A stretch of 64,000 nt of DNA, taken from Pradoshia sp. D12 (lineage in GTDB: Bacteria > Bacillota > Bacilli > Bacillales > Pradoshiaceae). A program made the translations under genes and the position numbers. Numbering within the stretch: position 1 is the first letter of the stretch; each line of letters opens with the position of its first letter. Shown in pieces: positions 27,771 through 40,145 of this stretch. The stretch covers positions 2,917,587-2,981,586 of the forward strand of contig NZ_CP044545.1 in assembly GCF_008935075.1 (NCBI RefSeq). The letters are read 5' to 3'. The notes under the pieces are model-generated. The model ran no database searches. It saw only the letters and a list, made by a program, of their open reading frames with translations, and was not told where the DNA came from.

Positions 27771-28478
27771 ATGAAGAAACTACACTATGCAGCTGGACTT
27801 TTACTAATAATCGGACTGATTTATATCGGATATACCTTCTTTTTAGATGAAAAGATAAAAGCCGATCAGGAACATGTCATTATGGCTTTAGGTGATTCCT
27901 TAACCTATGGGGTGGGCGATCGCCATGAGGAAGGCTATGTCGGTCAGCTTGAAAAAATTTCAGAAAGCGAATCCTCAAATAAAAATTATAAAATCAATAA
28001 TTATGGAATTCCGGGTCAGGAGTCAGAGGGAGTTATCAAACAATTAGCGAATCCTACAATAAGTGAGAAAGTGAATGAAGCTGACTATATTATCTTATTT
28101 ATAGGCACTAATGATTTGCGTACAAGTTTGGGCGGTGATTTTCAAACCATCAATCAAGCCGCTATAAAGAAAGGGAAAAAAGATTATCTTGATAATGTAG
28201 ATGACATTTTGAAAAGCATTCGCATGGTTGACCATGATGTCCCCTTTATTGTTGTTGGATTATATAATCCATTTCCTAATGACGACCGCCTTGACGAAAT
28301 TCTAGATGACTGGAATCACGATCTAAAAGAAACGGTCAGTAACTACTCATCTATCACCTTCGTACCAACAGATGATTTGTTTCAGGATAAAACAAAAAAA
28401 GACTATTTCAGTGATAGCCTCCATTTAAATGACAAGGGATATCGCCTGATTGCTAATCGAATCAGCGAAGAAATATAG
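27771..28478 (+). CDS. SGNH/GDSL-family lipase or esterase, membrane-anchored
   Basis: A protein of about 235 residues with an N-terminal membrane helix (AAGLLLIIGLIYIGYTFFL), so probably facing outside. The four SGNH blocks are present: ALGDSLTYG with the nucleophile Ser, Gly in NNYGIPGQ, FIGTND with Asn, and DSLHLNDKGY with catalytic Asp and His. ATG 27771 follows GGGAGTGAG; the ATG five codons upstream lies in that site. Likely substrates are lipid or O-acetyl esters; not determinable. It is not at this place in B. subtilis. Confidence 0.88.
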   Translation: MKKLHYAAGLLLIIGLIYIGYTFFLDEKIKADQEHVIMALGDSLTYGVGDRHEEGYVGQLEKISESESSNKNYKINNYGIPGQESEGVIKQLANPTISEKVNEADYIILFIGTNDLRTSLGGDFQTINQAAIKKGKKDYLDNVDDILKSIRMVDHDVPFIVVGLYNPFPNDDRLDEILDDWNHDLKETVSNYSSITFVPTDDLFQDKTKKDYFSDSLHLNDKGYRLIANRISEEI

Positions 28479-28514
28479 AAGGCTATGGAGCTTAATCCAT
28501 AGCCTTTCTTTTTT
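28479..28514 (+). terminator. Terminator of the SGNH hydrolase gene
   Basis: AAGGCTATGGA (28479-28489) pairs with TCCATAGCCTT (28496-28506), followed by TCTTTTTT. It overlaps the last codons of the convergent ATPase gene. Confidence 0.85.
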
Positions 28515-31179
28515 CATAGTATCTTAAGAAGCCCTTAACAATTTCATTTACGACAATGGTTCCAATTGTACAGAAGAAGATTAGGATCCATTCCCTTAAG
28601 CCTATCGGTTCAATCTTGAGTAATTTGGCAAAAGGTTCGATATAAACAACTGCCAATTGTAACAAGATGACACCTATGACAGACCAATTTAAATATTTAT
28701 TGCTAAACACATCTGTTTTCCAGATTGGTTTACGTAAATGCCTGACATTATATACTTGCATGTAGCTAATAAAGGTTAGTGCCATAAAGGCAACCGTTTG
28801 TCCGACTCTCAGTTCATGGTCTGTAAGCTGATTAAATTGTAAATCGAATATGGAATCAATTCCAGCAGCCCATTTCAATCCAATTAGGAAGGCTAAGAGA
28901 GAAGCGATACCAATCAACAAACCATTTAAAATCAAAAAGATGACTGAATCCCTCGTGAAAATCCCTTCTTTTTTAGGCCTTGGTTTATCCAGCATAACAT
29001 CCTTATTCTTATCTACACCAAGCGCAAAGGCTGGAATAGAATCACCAACTAAATTCAGCCATAAAATATGGACGGTCAAAAGCGGTGTCGGCCAGCCAAG
29101 CAAGATGGCAAAAAAGAGCACTAGCACTTCACCAAAGTTACTTGTAACAAGGAAAAGCACAGATTTTCGTATATTAGCAAAAATATTTCTACCCTCTTCA
29201 ACCGCTTTTATAATCGTGGTGAAATTATCATCCATTAAAACCATATCAGAGGCACCCTTGGCAACATCTGTGCCAGTTTGTCCCATAGCAACCCCAATAT
29301 CAGCTGTTTTTAAGGAAGGAGCATCATTAACACCATCACCGGTCATTGAAACAATATGCCCGTTTTCTTTGAAGGCCTGAACGATTTGGACTTTATGCTC
29401 CGGTGATACCCGGGCGAATACACGAGTATCGACTGCTGCTTCCTTCAATTCTTCAGGTGTCATTTGATTCAATTCGGCACCCGTGATAACTTTATCGGAT
29501 TCCGTTATCCCTAAACGGTGCGCAATCGCAATCGCTGTTTGCGGATGATCACCTGTAATCATCGTTACTTCAATTCCTGAACGATGAGCTCTTTCAATTT
29601 GAAGTTTTGCCTCCGGTCGAGGCGGATCCATCAAGCCTACCATTCCAAAAAACGTCAAACCATTCTCTATTTCTTCTTCATTCAGTTCAGAAATCGCTTC
29701 GGCCGAAACTCTTTTTCCCGCCAAAGCCATTACACGAAGAGCGCGGTTGGACATCTGCATCACAGCTTGATTAATTTCAGTTATGTATTCCGGCGTCATT
29801 TTTACTATTTCGCTATCTAGTTGAATAGTGGTTATTCTCTCTAGCAGGATATCTACTGCACCTTTTGTCAGTACAATGTATCCATCGCCATCTTTATGTA
29901 TGGTAGTCATCCTTTTTCTCGTTGAATCGAACGGAATTTCGGCTACACGCGGAAATTCTTTATCTAAATCAGACTTTGTGTAACCATTCACATGTGCTGC
30001 TTTAACAAAAGCCACTTCTGTCGGGTCGCCGGTTTCTTCCGGTTCATAAGTGGCATCCGAGCATAATGCCAATTGATTAATCAACCTTTGGTCATCCGCA
30101 GAATATGGTACATCTTCCTCTATAACTTTTAAATTAACATAACGCTCAACGACACTCATTTTGTTCAAAGTCAGTGTTCCTGTTTTATCTGAACAAATCA
30201 TGCTAACCGAACCCAAAGTTTCAACTGCCGGAATTCTTCGTATAATTGCCTTTTGCTTAATGAGACGCCTTACCCCAAGCGTTAAAACAATTATGACCAT
30301 TGTCGATAAACTCTCAGGTATAGCCGAAACAGCAAGGCTTGTGGAAATCATAAACATTTCTCCAGGATTTCGTCCCTGCATTAATCCTACAATGAACATA
30401 ACGACACAAACGATAATGGCACAATAACTTAATTTTTTCCCGAGCTGATCAAGATTTTTCTGTAAAGGAGTTTTGCTGGATTCAGTGCTGTGAAGCATTT
30501 CAGCTATTTTCCCCACCTCTGTATTCAACCCGGTTGCAGCCACAATTCCAATCCCTCGGCCATTTGTAACTTGAGTAGACATGAATGCCATATTAAGATA
30601 ATCACCAAGTGGCTGATCAGGATTTTCCAATATCCAATTCTCGTCCTTATCTACTGGAAGGCTCTCACCCGTTAAAGCAGATTCTTCAATTTTCAAGGAA
30701 TGAGATTGAATGATACGAATATCAGCTGGTACTGTCCTTCCTGCTTCAAGTAAGACGCAGTCACCAGGTACGAGCAAGGCTGCATCTATTTCCCTGACAT
30801 TTCCTTCTCTTTTTACCAAAGCTTTCGGTGCTGCTAATTTTTTTAGTTCGTCCAATGCATTTTCTGCCTTTTTCTCTTGGACAACACCAATAATGGTGTT
30901 GATAATAATGACAAATGTAATAATTAAACCGTCGCTCACTTCACCCACTATAAATGAAAATATAGCGGCAACCATCAATATGTAGTTAAGTGTGTTATGT
31001 AATTGTAGAGCAATCATTTTTAACAATGAATTTTTTTGCTCCACTCCGAGTTCATTTTTTCCATAGTCTTTTAATCTTGCTTCTGCTTCTTTTTCCGTTA
31101 TCCCCCTTTCTCCATCCGTTTCAAATACTTCTAATACCTCTTTTTTGGAAAGTGAATAATCGTACTTCTTCACACCCAT
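28492..31179 (-). CDS. P-type cation-translocating ATPase (P2A, calcium-like)
   Basis: About 895 residues. The cytoplasmic actuator has TGES; the phosphorylation site is CSDKTGTLTLNK; the nucleotide domain contains MITGDHPQTA and the hinge MTGDGVNDAPSLK. Membrane segments keep calcium-site residues: Glu in AIPES (M4), Asn/Glu in TSNFGEV (M5), Asn and Asp in WLNLVGDSIPA (M6). The M4 loop reads PESLS rather than the usual PEGLP. I start at ATG 31179, where AGGTGATG is upstream; ATG 31194 lacks a site. Probably exports Ca2+ or Mn2+. Confidence 0.88.
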   Translation of the reverse strand: MGVKKYDYSLSKKEVLEVFETDGERGITEKEAEARLKDYGKNELGVEQKNSLLKMIALQLHNTLNYILMVAAIFSFIVGEVSDGLIITFVIIINTIIGVVQEKKAENALDELKKLAAPKALVKREGNVREIDAALLVPGDCVLLEAGRTVPADIRIIQSHSLKIEESALTGESLPVDKDENWILENPDQPLGDYLNMAFMSTQVTNGRGIGIVAATGLNTEVGKIAEMLHSTESSKTPLQKNLDQLGKKLSYCAIIVCVVMFIVGLMQGRNPGEMFMISTSLAVSAIPESLSTMVIIVLTLGVRRLIKQKAIIRRIPAVETLGSVSMICSDKTGTLTLNKMSVVERYVNLKVIEEDVPYSADDQRLINQLALCSDATYEPEETGDPTEVAFVKAAHVNGYTKSDLDKEFPRVAEIPFDSTRKRMTTIHKDGDGYIVLTKGAVDILLERITTIQLDSEIVKMTPEYITEINQAVMQMSNRALRVMALAGKRVSAEAISELNEEEIENGLTFFGMVGLMDPPRPEAKLQIERAHRSGIEVTMITGDHPQTAIAIAHRLGITESDKVITGAELNQMTPEELKEAAVDTRVFARVSPEHKVQIVQAFKENGHIVSMTGDGVNDAPSLKTADIGVAMGQTGTDVAKGASDMVLMDDNFTTIIKAVEEGRNIFANIRKSVLFLVTSNFGEVLVLFFAILLGWPTPLLTVHILWLNLVGDSIPAFALGVDKNKDVMLDKPRPKKEGIFTRDSVIFLILNGLLIGIASLLAFLIGLKWAAGIDSIFDLQFNQLTDHELRVGQTVAFMALTFISYMQVYNVRHLRKPIWKTDVFSNKYLNWSVIGVILLQLAVVYIEPFAKLLKIEPIGLREWILIFFCTIGTIVVNEIVKGFLRYYEKRKAMD

Positions 31180-31204
31180 CTTCATCACCTGCATATGTAT
31201 ATTT

Positions 31205-31246
31205 TAAAGAACGTAAATAGCCTGTTTCTCTACGAAACAGACTATC
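31205..31246 (-). terminator. Probable terminator of the mnmA operon
   Basis: TAGTCTGTTTC pairs with GAAACAGGCTA (one G-T) around GTAGA on the minus strand; the tail TTTACGTTCTTT is only moderately T-rich. Confidence 0.6.
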
Positions 31247-31268
31247 CACATTCAATTGGCTATTTTAT

Positions 31269-33547
<2,279 letters not shown>

Positions 33548-33585
33548 GGCCTATACCTCCTTTGCCTAAACAAAATTACTTTATA

Positions 33586-34008
33586 TTAAATGTAGAACAT
33601 ATATGATTGAGTGGAGTCGTCCTCTTCTTCATAGGATGCCAAGTCTTCCAAAGTTGTATTATCCAAGACATCCTTTACAGCATCTCTGATTTTAATCCAC
33701 AATTGCCGTTTAACAGGTTCTTCATCCTCAATACCTTCAACCGGTGTAATTGGGCCTTCAAGCACCTTGATCACATCACCTGCTGTAATTTCATGTGGAT
33801 CTTTCGTTAGTTTATAGCCGCCATAGGCACCCCTGATACTTTTTACAAGTCCAGCATTACGCAAGGGGGTCACCAATTGTTCCAAATAGTGTTCGGACAA
33901 ATTATTTGATTGTGCTATTGATTTTAGGGAAGTAGGACCTTCTCCATGTTTCTTAGCTAAATCAATCATAATGGTAAGTCCGTATCTTCCTTTGGTAGAT
34001 ATTTTCAT
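33586..34008 (-). CDS. cymR: CymR, Rrf2-family repressor of cysteine metabolism
   Basis: A 140-residue winged-helix regulator. It begins MKISTKGRYGLTIMIDLAKK, has the recognition region NNLSEHYLEQLVTPLRNAGLV and the wing SIRGAYGGYKL, all typical of CymR. There is no three-cysteine iron-sulfur cluster site, in agreement with CymR, which senses cysteine status through a complex with CysK. It probably heads the cymR-yrvO-mnmA operon. Confidence 0.96.
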   Translation of the reverse strand: MKISTKGRYGLTIMIDLAKKHGEGPTSLKSIAQSNNLSEHYLEQLVTPLRNAGLVKSIRGAYGGYKLTKDPHEITAGDVIKVLEGPITPVEGIEDEEPVKRQLWIKIRDAVKDVLDNTTLEDLASYEEEDDSTQSYMFYI

Positions 34009-34269
34009 TGCTTAGCACCTCAGCCTTACATTTAGTCTACAAAAGTATACCATACATTAAATCATTGCCTATTTTCAATGACTCAGTACAATTCTTCTTA
34101 ATTTTTTATTTTCTATTTAATCATAGTAAAAAAAACCAGTTTCGACTACAGGAAATCTCATGAAAGGATAAAATTCGAGAGCTCTTACGCAAAAACGAAA
34201 ATATAGGAATGTGAACCGTTTATCGATATAATGAAAGCATCATGAAGCTTATTTGTGGAGGTTAGTTAG

Positions 34270-35556
34270 TTGAATACTGAACCACTTGCATTTCGAATGC
34301 GACCTAAGAACTTAGATGAAATTATTGGCCAGAACGAAATCATCGGCAAACAAACCAGTTTATATAAAATGATTAAAAACGGGCATGTCCCTTCTATGTT
34401 ATTATACGGGGAACCTGGCATTGGTAAAACATCTATTGCTTATGCAATTGCAGGAACCACCAAGATACCGTTTATTGCTTTAAATGCAACAACAGCCGGG
34501 AAAAAGGATATCGAAGCAGTTGTTGATGAAACACGTCTGACCGGTCAGGTTATCCTCTTTCTAGATGAGATTCACCGATTCAATAAAGCTCAACAGGATT
34601 ATCTTCTTCCGCATGTAGAGCGAGGCGATATCATATTAATCGGAGCCACAACGGAAAATCCATTCCATGATGTCAATCCAGCTATTCGGAGCCGCTGCGG
34701 CCAAATCAAGCAGCTTACACGACTATCTGTTGAAGAAACCATCACACTGCTCCAAAGAGCCCTTTCTGATGAAAAAAATGGTCTGGGAAAAATGGATATC
34801 CGTATTACTGAGGAACAAATAAAAAAAATTGCCCTTCACTCAAATGGAGATGCAAGAAAATCGTTAACACTGTTGGAATCAACGGTTTACTCATCAACCA
34901 GGGATGAGGATACGTATATCATAGAAGATGAAGTCATTGACGATTTAGGCGGGAATGTAGGAGTTTATGGAGATAAAAAAGGCTCAAACTTCTATAACCT
35001 GTTATCCGCCCTGCAAAAAAGCATAAGAGGAAGCGACGTTCATGCTTCTTTATATTATTTAGCTCACCTTCTTGAGGTTGGTGATCTGGTTGCAGTCAAT
35101 CGAAGACTTTTAGTGATTGCTTATGAAGATATCGGACTGGCAAATCCATCAGTTGGAAATAATGTGTTGGCAGCTGTTACCGCCAGTGAACGCCTCGGTC
35201 TTCCCGAAGCGCGTATCCCGCTTTCAGTGGCTGTGGTGGAAATGTGTCTATCCTCCAAATCAAATTCTGCTTATAAGGCATTGGATCAAGCCATTTCGGA
35301 TATTCGAAGCGGCAAAGTCGGGGATATCCCTAAGCATTTACGTGATGCCCATTATTCAGGCTCAAAGGATCTCGGGCATGTTGGTTATAAATACCCGCAT
35401 GACTACCCTATTGGCACATTCGGTGGCTGGGTCAAACAAGATTATCTCCCAGGCAACTTAAAGGGAACAAAATACTATGATCCGATTGAATCCGGCGAGG
35501 AGAAACGATTAGCCGCTATATATGAAAGACTGGAACAGTTTAAAAATAAGCAGTAA
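34270..35556 (+). CDS. rarA: Replication-associated recombination protein RarA (MgsA-like AAA+ ATPase)
   Basis: A 428-residue clamp-loader-like AAA+ protein acting at stalled forks. It opens LAFRMRPKNLDEIIGQNEII; Walker A is LYGEPGIGKTSIAYAI, Walker B ILFLDEIHRFNKAQQ, sensor 1 LIGATTENPF, and the C-terminal tetramerisation domain contains VNRRLLVIAYEDIGLANP. The start is TTG with GTGGAGG eight bases upstream. It is transcribed divergently from cymR and ends at a strong terminator. B. subtilis name: yrvN. Confidence 0.96.
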   Translation: MNTEPLAFRMRPKNLDEIIGQNEIIGKQTSLYKMIKNGHVPSMLLYGEPGIGKTSIAYAIAGTTKIPFIALNATTAGKKDIEAVVDETRLTGQVILFLDEIHRFNKAQQDYLLPHVERGDIILIGATTENPFHDVNPAIRSRCGQIKQLTRLSVEETITLLQRALSDEKNGLGKMDIRITEEQIKKIALHSNGDARKSLTLLESTVYSSTRDEDTYIIEDEVIDDLGGNVGVYGDKKGSNFYNLLSALQKSIRGSDVHASLYYLAHLLEVGDLVAVNRRLLVIAYEDIGLANPSVGNNVLAAVTASERLGLPEARIPLSVAVVEMCLSSKSNSAYKALDQAISDIRSGKVGDIPKHLRDAHYSGSKDLGHVGYKYPHDYPIGTFGGWVKQDYLPGNLKGTKYYDPIESGEEKRLAAIYERLEQFKNKQ

Positions 35557-35590
35557 AAAAGATTGGCTTTTTTTAGCCAATCTTTTTTTC
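35557..35590. terminator. Bidirectional terminator between rarA and tcdA
   Basis: AAAGATTGGCT pairs with AGCCAATCTTT around a T-rich loop, with seven T on the plus side and an A/T run on the other. Confidence 0.88.
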
Positions 35591-35616
35591 ACGCAGGTGA
35601 CGATTCACCCATAACG

Positions 35617-36378
35617 TTAATCATTCACTCGTTTGATTTTAATTTCCTTCAATGCTTCTCTTACTACCCAGCTGGCTGCAATCAATCCGGCCGTAGATGG
35701 TACAAACGCATTGGATGAAGGCGGGAATTTAGCCTTACGAATATCTGCATCCTGGTTGCCCACCACTTTTGTCACTTCATCAAAAGGCACAATTGGGCTC
35801 TCATCGGAGAAAATGACTGGAATCCCTTTTCGAATGCCTTCTTTCTTTAATTTTGTACGGATCACTTTAGCTAATGGATCTGTATGTGTTTTCGATATAT
35901 CCGCGATTTGAAAGCGCGTTGGATCCATCTTATTGGCTGCGCCCATACTTGAGATGATAGGAATATTCCTTATTAAACATTCTTTCATCAAGTGAATTTT
36001 ATAAATAATGGTATCAGAGGCATCGATTACATAATCCGGTTTATAGGCGAAGAAATCCTGATATGTTTCCTCCGTGTAGAACATTTTTAAAGCAATTACT
36101 TCGCAATCTGGATTGATGTCAAAAATACGCTTTTTCATAGCATCTACTTTTTGCTCTCCAACAGTGGACAATAACGCATGAATTTGTCTATTCACGTTTG
36201 TTATATCTATATCGTCCTTATCTACCAAGATTAACGTGCCCACCCCGGATCGCGCTAAAGCTTCCACAGCAAAAGAACCTACTCCGCCAATACCGAGAAT
36301 CGCCACAGTTGTATTTTTTAATATTTCCAAGCCATCTTTCCCGACAGCCAATTCATTACGTGAGAATTGATGCAACAT
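35617..36378 (-). CDS. tcdA: tRNA threonylcarbamoyladenosine dehydratase
   Basis: About 253 residues of the E1/ThiF/MoeB superfamily. It uses ATP to cyclise t6A37 of tRNA to ct6A. The nucleotide-binding GIGGVGSFAVEALARSGVG and the following VDKDDIDITNVNRQ are the E1-like core. FVPSTAGLIAASWVVREAL is the conserved C-terminal helix. ATG 36378 (MLHQFSRNELAVG) matches family starts and has GTGGAG six bases upstream. B. subtilis name: yrvM. Confidence 0.95.
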   Translation of the reverse strand: MLHQFSRNELAVGKDGLEILKNTTVAILGIGGVGSFAVEALARSGVGTLILVDKDDIDITNVNRQIHALLSTVGEQKVDAMKKRIFDINPDCEVIALKMFYTEETYQDFFAYKPDYVIDASDTIIYKIHLMKECLIRNIPIISSMGAANKMDPTRFQIADISKTHTDPLAKVIRTKLKKEGIRKGIPVIFSDESPIVPFDEVTKVVGNQDADIRKAKFPPSSNAFVPSTAGLIAASWVVREALKEIKIKRVND

Positions 36379-36725
36379 GAATAGCTCCACTCCAATTTCA
36401 TTTTGTTAGTAAATGTAATTACCTATTTTTATTTTCTTAAACATTTCTGTTCATCTATACGCTAACTCTTTAATTGTATTTTAAACGAAAGCATTTATTG
36501 ATGTAAAATACGGTTCAGCTGATTCAGCAGCAGGCCACGATTATCTACCAATCCGTTTACTTGCTATTCTTTCGCTTAGACAATTGAGATAAACCATTGA
36601 TTAACAGCCACTGCAGTAATGTATCGTTCTAAAATTATGTACCTTTTCTTCATTAGCTGTTCCGTCGTTTCGATTTATGATACCATACTTTCCTACTAGG
36701 AATAAAAGGATATATTTCTCATCGA
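36379..36725. other. Intergenic region upstream of tcdA
   Basis: About 350 AT-rich bases that must hold the tcdA promoter. I find no reading frame with a ribosome site, no strong hairpin and no repeat. Confidence 0.5.
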
Positions 36726-36763
36726 TAAAAATAAAAAACTCATTGCAGCAGGTGCAATGAGTT
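36726..36763 (-). terminator. Terminator after the 6S RNA gene
   Basis: AACTCATTGCA pairs perfectly with TGCAATGAGTT around CCTGC on the minus strand, followed by TTTTATTTTT. Confidence 0.88.
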
Positions 36764-36784
36764 ATAACAATTCTTCATAAGTAT

Positions 36785-36973
36785 AGACGCCCCAAATTGT
36801 GCCGTTTGATGCCTAGTGCTTTGGCCCGCCCTCGGCAGGTGGGTGTCCTGTTCCACTTTGTTGCAAGTCCTTCACGAAAAAGGCATTTGCGCAAGCGGTA
36901 AACTCCGGACTCCCGTTAAAAGAAATGTTCGGTCAAAACAAAAAGGATGCATAACGTACACTTCAGGACGTCT
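36785..36973 (-). ncRNA. bsrA: 6S RNA (RNA polymerase regulator, bsrA-type)
   Basis: 6S RNA mimics an open promoter and binds sigma-A RNA polymerase. The gene lies between aspS and tcdA, exactly where B. subtilis bsrA sits. On the minus strand AGACGTCC (36973-36966) pairs with GGGGCGTCT (36793-36785), giving a closing helix that defines an RNA of 189 bases, the usual 6S size. The interior is GC-rich for this genome and has no open frame. A strong terminator lies downstream. Exact ends are inferred from the closing helix. Confidence 0.85.
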
Positions 36974-37003
36974 ATTAATTGATTTAATCATATCAAAAGC
37001 AGG

Positions 37004-38788
37004 CTACTTTTTCAAGCCCGATTCCGTTTTTGAGACCTTTAGACTAAGCTCTTTAAGCTGGCTTTCAGATACTTCACTCGGTGCATCTGTCAACAGGCAG
37101 CTCGCGCTTGCAGTCTTAGGAAATGCAATCGTATCACGTAAGTTAGAACGGCCGGAAAGCAACATGACTAAACGATCCAATCCCAAGGCAATTCCACCAT
37201 GTGGTGGAGTACCATATTCAAAGGCTTCCATTAAGAAACCAAATTGCTCGTTAGCCTCTTCTGGTGTGAATCCGAGGACCTCAAACATTTTTTCCTGAAT
37301 AGCACGTTCAAAGATACGTAAGCTTCCTCCACCCAATTCATAACCATTTAACACAAGGTCGTAAGCAATGGCTTTTACCTCACCTGGGTTTTCATCAAGC
37401 AAAGGAATTTGTTCTCTAACAGGCATTGTGAATGGGTGATGTGCTGCATAATATCTGCCATCTTCTTCTTTATATTCAAGAAGCGGCCAGTCAGTTACCC
37501 ATAAGAAATTAAATTTACTTTCATCAATTAGGTTTAATTCTTTTCCTAATTTATTTCGTAAATTACCCAATGCGTCTGCGACTACGGATTTCTTATCAGC
37601 AACAAAGAGCAGCAAGTCTCCAGCTTCAGCACCAGTAACCTCGATTAAACCTTTTCCGTCTTCATCCTGGAAGAATTTTGCGATTGGTCCTTTTAGACCT
37701 TCTTCCTCCATCTTCATCCATGCAAGCCCTTTTGCACCGTAGCGGGCAGCAAATTCACCCAATGCATCAATATCTTTTCTGGAGTAATTAGAAGCAGCAC
37801 CTTTTACATTCAATGCCTTAACCTGTCCGCCGGATTCCACTACACCTGTGAAGACTTTAAAGCCTGAATCTTTAACGATATTGCTAACGTCAATTAATTC
37901 CATCGCAAAACGAGTATCAGGTTTATCAATACCATATCGGCTCATCGCTTCATCATACGTCATTCTCGGTAATGGTAAAGAAAGCTCGATTCCTTTGACT
38001 TCCTTCATCACTTTTGCCATCATGCGTTCAGTCAAATCTTGAATATCTTCCTGGCTCATAAAGCTAGTTTCAATATCGATTTGTGTAAATTCAGGCTGAC
38101 GGTCTGCGCGCAAGTCCTCATCACGGAAACAGCGTGCTACTTGATAATAGCGTTCGATTCCGGAAACCATCAATAATTGCTTAAAGATTTGCGGTGATTG
38201 TGGCAATGCATAAAATTCACCTTCATGCACACGGCTTGGTACCAAGTAATCACGCGCACCTTCTGGAGTACTCTTAGTTAAAATAGGTGTCTCAATATCA
38301 AGGAAGCCTTCTCCATCTAAGAAGTCACGGATTGCTTTAGTCGCTTTATGTCTCATTTTAAACGTTTCGAACATAACCGGACGACGAAGATCTAAATATC
38401 GGTAAGATAAACGAAGGTCCTCAGATACTTCTTCGTTATCTGTAATCGCAAATGGAGGTGTTTTGGATTCATTGATAATGATTACCTCTTCTGCCTGAAC
38501 TTCAATACTACCTGTTTTAAGGTTTTTGTTTATCGTTCCCTCTTCACGCGCTACCACTTTTCCCCGTACGCTTAATACATATTCACTTCTGATTTTTTCA
38601 GCTAGACCTAGGGCTTCAGGTGATAAATCTGGGTTAAATACAACTTGGACAATGCCTGTACGGTCTCTTAAATCGATAAAAATCAACCCGCCAAGGTCAC
38701 GTCTTTTTTGGACCCACCCTTTGACAGTGATTTCTTCTCCGATTGCTGTTACCGGTACTTCTCCGCAAAAATATGTTCTTCCGTACAC
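37004..38788 (-). CDS. aspS: Aspartyl-tRNA synthetase
   Basis: A 594-residue class IIb synthetase. The N-terminal OB anticodon-binding domain contains [21 protein letters not shown]; motif 2 is [18 protein letters not shown]; the bacterial insertion (GAD) domain is central; motif 3 is [14 protein letters not shown] near the C-terminus. The start is GTG behind AGGAGG. It follows hisS by 14 bases, so hisS-aspS is one operon governed by the T-box upstream of hisS. Confidence 0.97.
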   Translation of the reverse strand: MYGRTYFCGEVPVTAIGEEITVKGWVQKRRDLGGLIFIDLRDRTGIVQVVFNPDLSPEALGLAEKIRSEYVLSVRGKVVAREEGTINKNLKTGSIEVQAEEVIIINESKTPPFAITDNEEVSEDLRLSYRYLDLRRPVMFETFKMRHKATKAIRDFLDGEGFLDIETPILTKSTPEGARDYLVPSRVHEGEFYALPQSPQIFKQLLMVSGIERYYQVARCFRDEDLRADRQPEFTQIDIETSFMSQEDIQDLTERMMAKVMKEVKGIELSLPLPRMTYDEAMSRYGIDKPDTRFAMELIDVSNIVKDSGFKVFTGVVESGGQVKALNVKGAASNYSRKDIDALGEFAARYGAKGLAWMKMEEEGLKGPIAKFFQDEDGKGLIEVTGAEAGDLLLFVADKKSVVADALGNLRNKLGKELNLIDESKFNFLWVTDWPLLEYKEEDGRYYAAHHPFTMPVREQIPLLDENPGEVKAIAYDLVLNGYELGGGSLRIFERAIQEKMFEVLGFTPEEANEQFGFLMEAFEYGTPPHGGIALGLDRLVMLLSGRSNLRDTIAFPKTASASCLLTDAPSEVSESQLKELSLKVSKTESGLKK

Positions 38789-38802
38789 TGTAATTCCTCC
38801 TA

Positions 38803-40077
38803 TTATCTTCCCAGTTTAGTTTTTAATTCTGTTACTAACTCAGCGAGCCCCACTTGCTGTTGCTCACCGGTTTGCATATCTTTTAAAGAAATTTTATTTT
38901 CTTTCAGCTCATCTTCTCCAAGTACAGCCACGATTTTGGCATTTACACGATCCGCCGCCTTAAATTGGCCTTTTGCTTTGCGATCGGAATAATCCTTTTC
39001 AGCTGAAATTCCGTTGCTGCGCAACTCATCTACCAGTTTCACAGAGTAATCCTTTGCTTCGTCGCCAAGTGAAACAATAAAACAATCTACACTTTTTTCA
39101 ATCGGAAGCTCAATATTTTCGACTTCAAGTGCAGATAGCAATCTTTCAATACTTAAAGCAAATCCAATCCCAGGGGTTTCAGGACCGCCCACCTCTTGAA
39201 CAAGTCCGTTATAACGGCCGCCTCCACAAAGAGTAGTAATTGCCCCAAATCCTTCAGAATCGAGCATGATTTCAAAAGCTGTATGATTGTAATAATCAAG
39301 TCCGCGAACCAAGCCTGGATCCACAACATAAGCAATTCCGATCGCATCCAAGTACGCTTTTACTTTGTTAAAATACTCGGTAGACTCTTCATTTAAGTAA
39401 TCGATAATGGACGGTGCGCCAGACATTAATTCATGATTACGGTCCTCTTTGCAATCTAGTATTCGTAATGGGTTACGTTCTAAGCGATTTTTACAATTTG
39501 GACAGAATTCCTCAATCCGGGGCTTAAAGTGCGCAATCAAAGCTTCTCTGTGTTTTGCACGGCTTTCCTTGTCTCCAAGACTGTTGATCACTAGCTTCAG
39601 ATTCTTTAACCCTAACTTTTTATATATATTCATGGCTAATGAAATTACTTCTGCATCAATTGCCGGATCGGAACTCCCTAAAGCTTCCACACCAAACTGT
39701 ACAAATTGTCTGAAACGCCCTGCCTGTGGACGCTCGTATCGGAACATAGGCCCAATATAGAACAACTTAACAGGTTGAATAGCATTCCCATACATTTTAT
39801 TTCCCACAAAGGAACGAACTACCGCTGCCGTACCTTCCGGACGCAAAGTTAAACTGCGGTTTCCCTTATCCGTAAATGTATACATTTCTTTTTGTACAAT
39901 GTCTGTTGTATCTCCCACACCTTTTTCAAATAACTCGGTACTTTCAAAAATTGGTGTACGTATTTCTTGATACTGATACACTGAGCAAATTTCTTTTGCT
40001 ACGTTTTCGATATACTGCCACTTTTCTGATTGACCAGGAAGGATATCCTGGGTTCCCCTTGGTATTTGAACGGCCAT
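38803..40077 (-). CDS. hisS: Histidyl-tRNA synthetase
   Basis: A 424-residue class IIa synthetase. It begins [16 protein letters not shown]; motif 2 is [18 protein letters not shown]; the histidine-binding motif is [14 protein letters not shown]; the C-terminal anticodon domain ends the protein. ATG 40077 has AAGGAGG upstream. The reading frame stays open a further 63 codons through the T-box terminator, but that part is leader RNA, not protein. Confidence 0.97.
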   Translation of the reverse strand: MAVQIPRGTQDILPGQSEKWQYIENVAKEICSVYQYQEIRTPIFESTELFEKGVGDTTDIVQKEMYTFTDKGNRSLTLRPEGTAAVVRSFVGNKMYGNAIQPVKLFYIGPMFRYERPQAGRFRQFVQFGVEALGSSDPAIDAEVISLAMNIYKKLGLKNLKLVINSLGDKESRAKHREALIAHFKPRIEEFCPNCKNRLERNPLRILDCKEDRNHELMSGAPSIIDYLNEESTEYFNKVKAYLDAIGIAYVVDPGLVRGLDYYNHTAFEIMLDSEGFGAITTLCGGGRYNGLVQEVGGPETPGIGFALSIERLLSALEVENIELPIEKSVDCFIVSLGDEAKDYSVKLVDELRSNGISAEKDYSDRKAKGQFKAADRVNAKIVAVLGEDELKENKISLKDMQTGEQQQVGLAELVTELKTKLGR

Positions 40078-40145
40078 ATCAAAATTCCTCCTTAAAATGC
40101 AATCTATAACCATTTCCAATTGGCACGGCTTGGTAATTTTAGGTA

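Noticed and set aside
28850-29380. 176-codon plus-strand open frame
   Set aside because: Antisense shadow of the P-type ATPase.
36816-37298. 160-codon plus-strand open frame
   Set aside because: It crosses the 6S RNA gene and the end of aspS in antisense and has no coding features.
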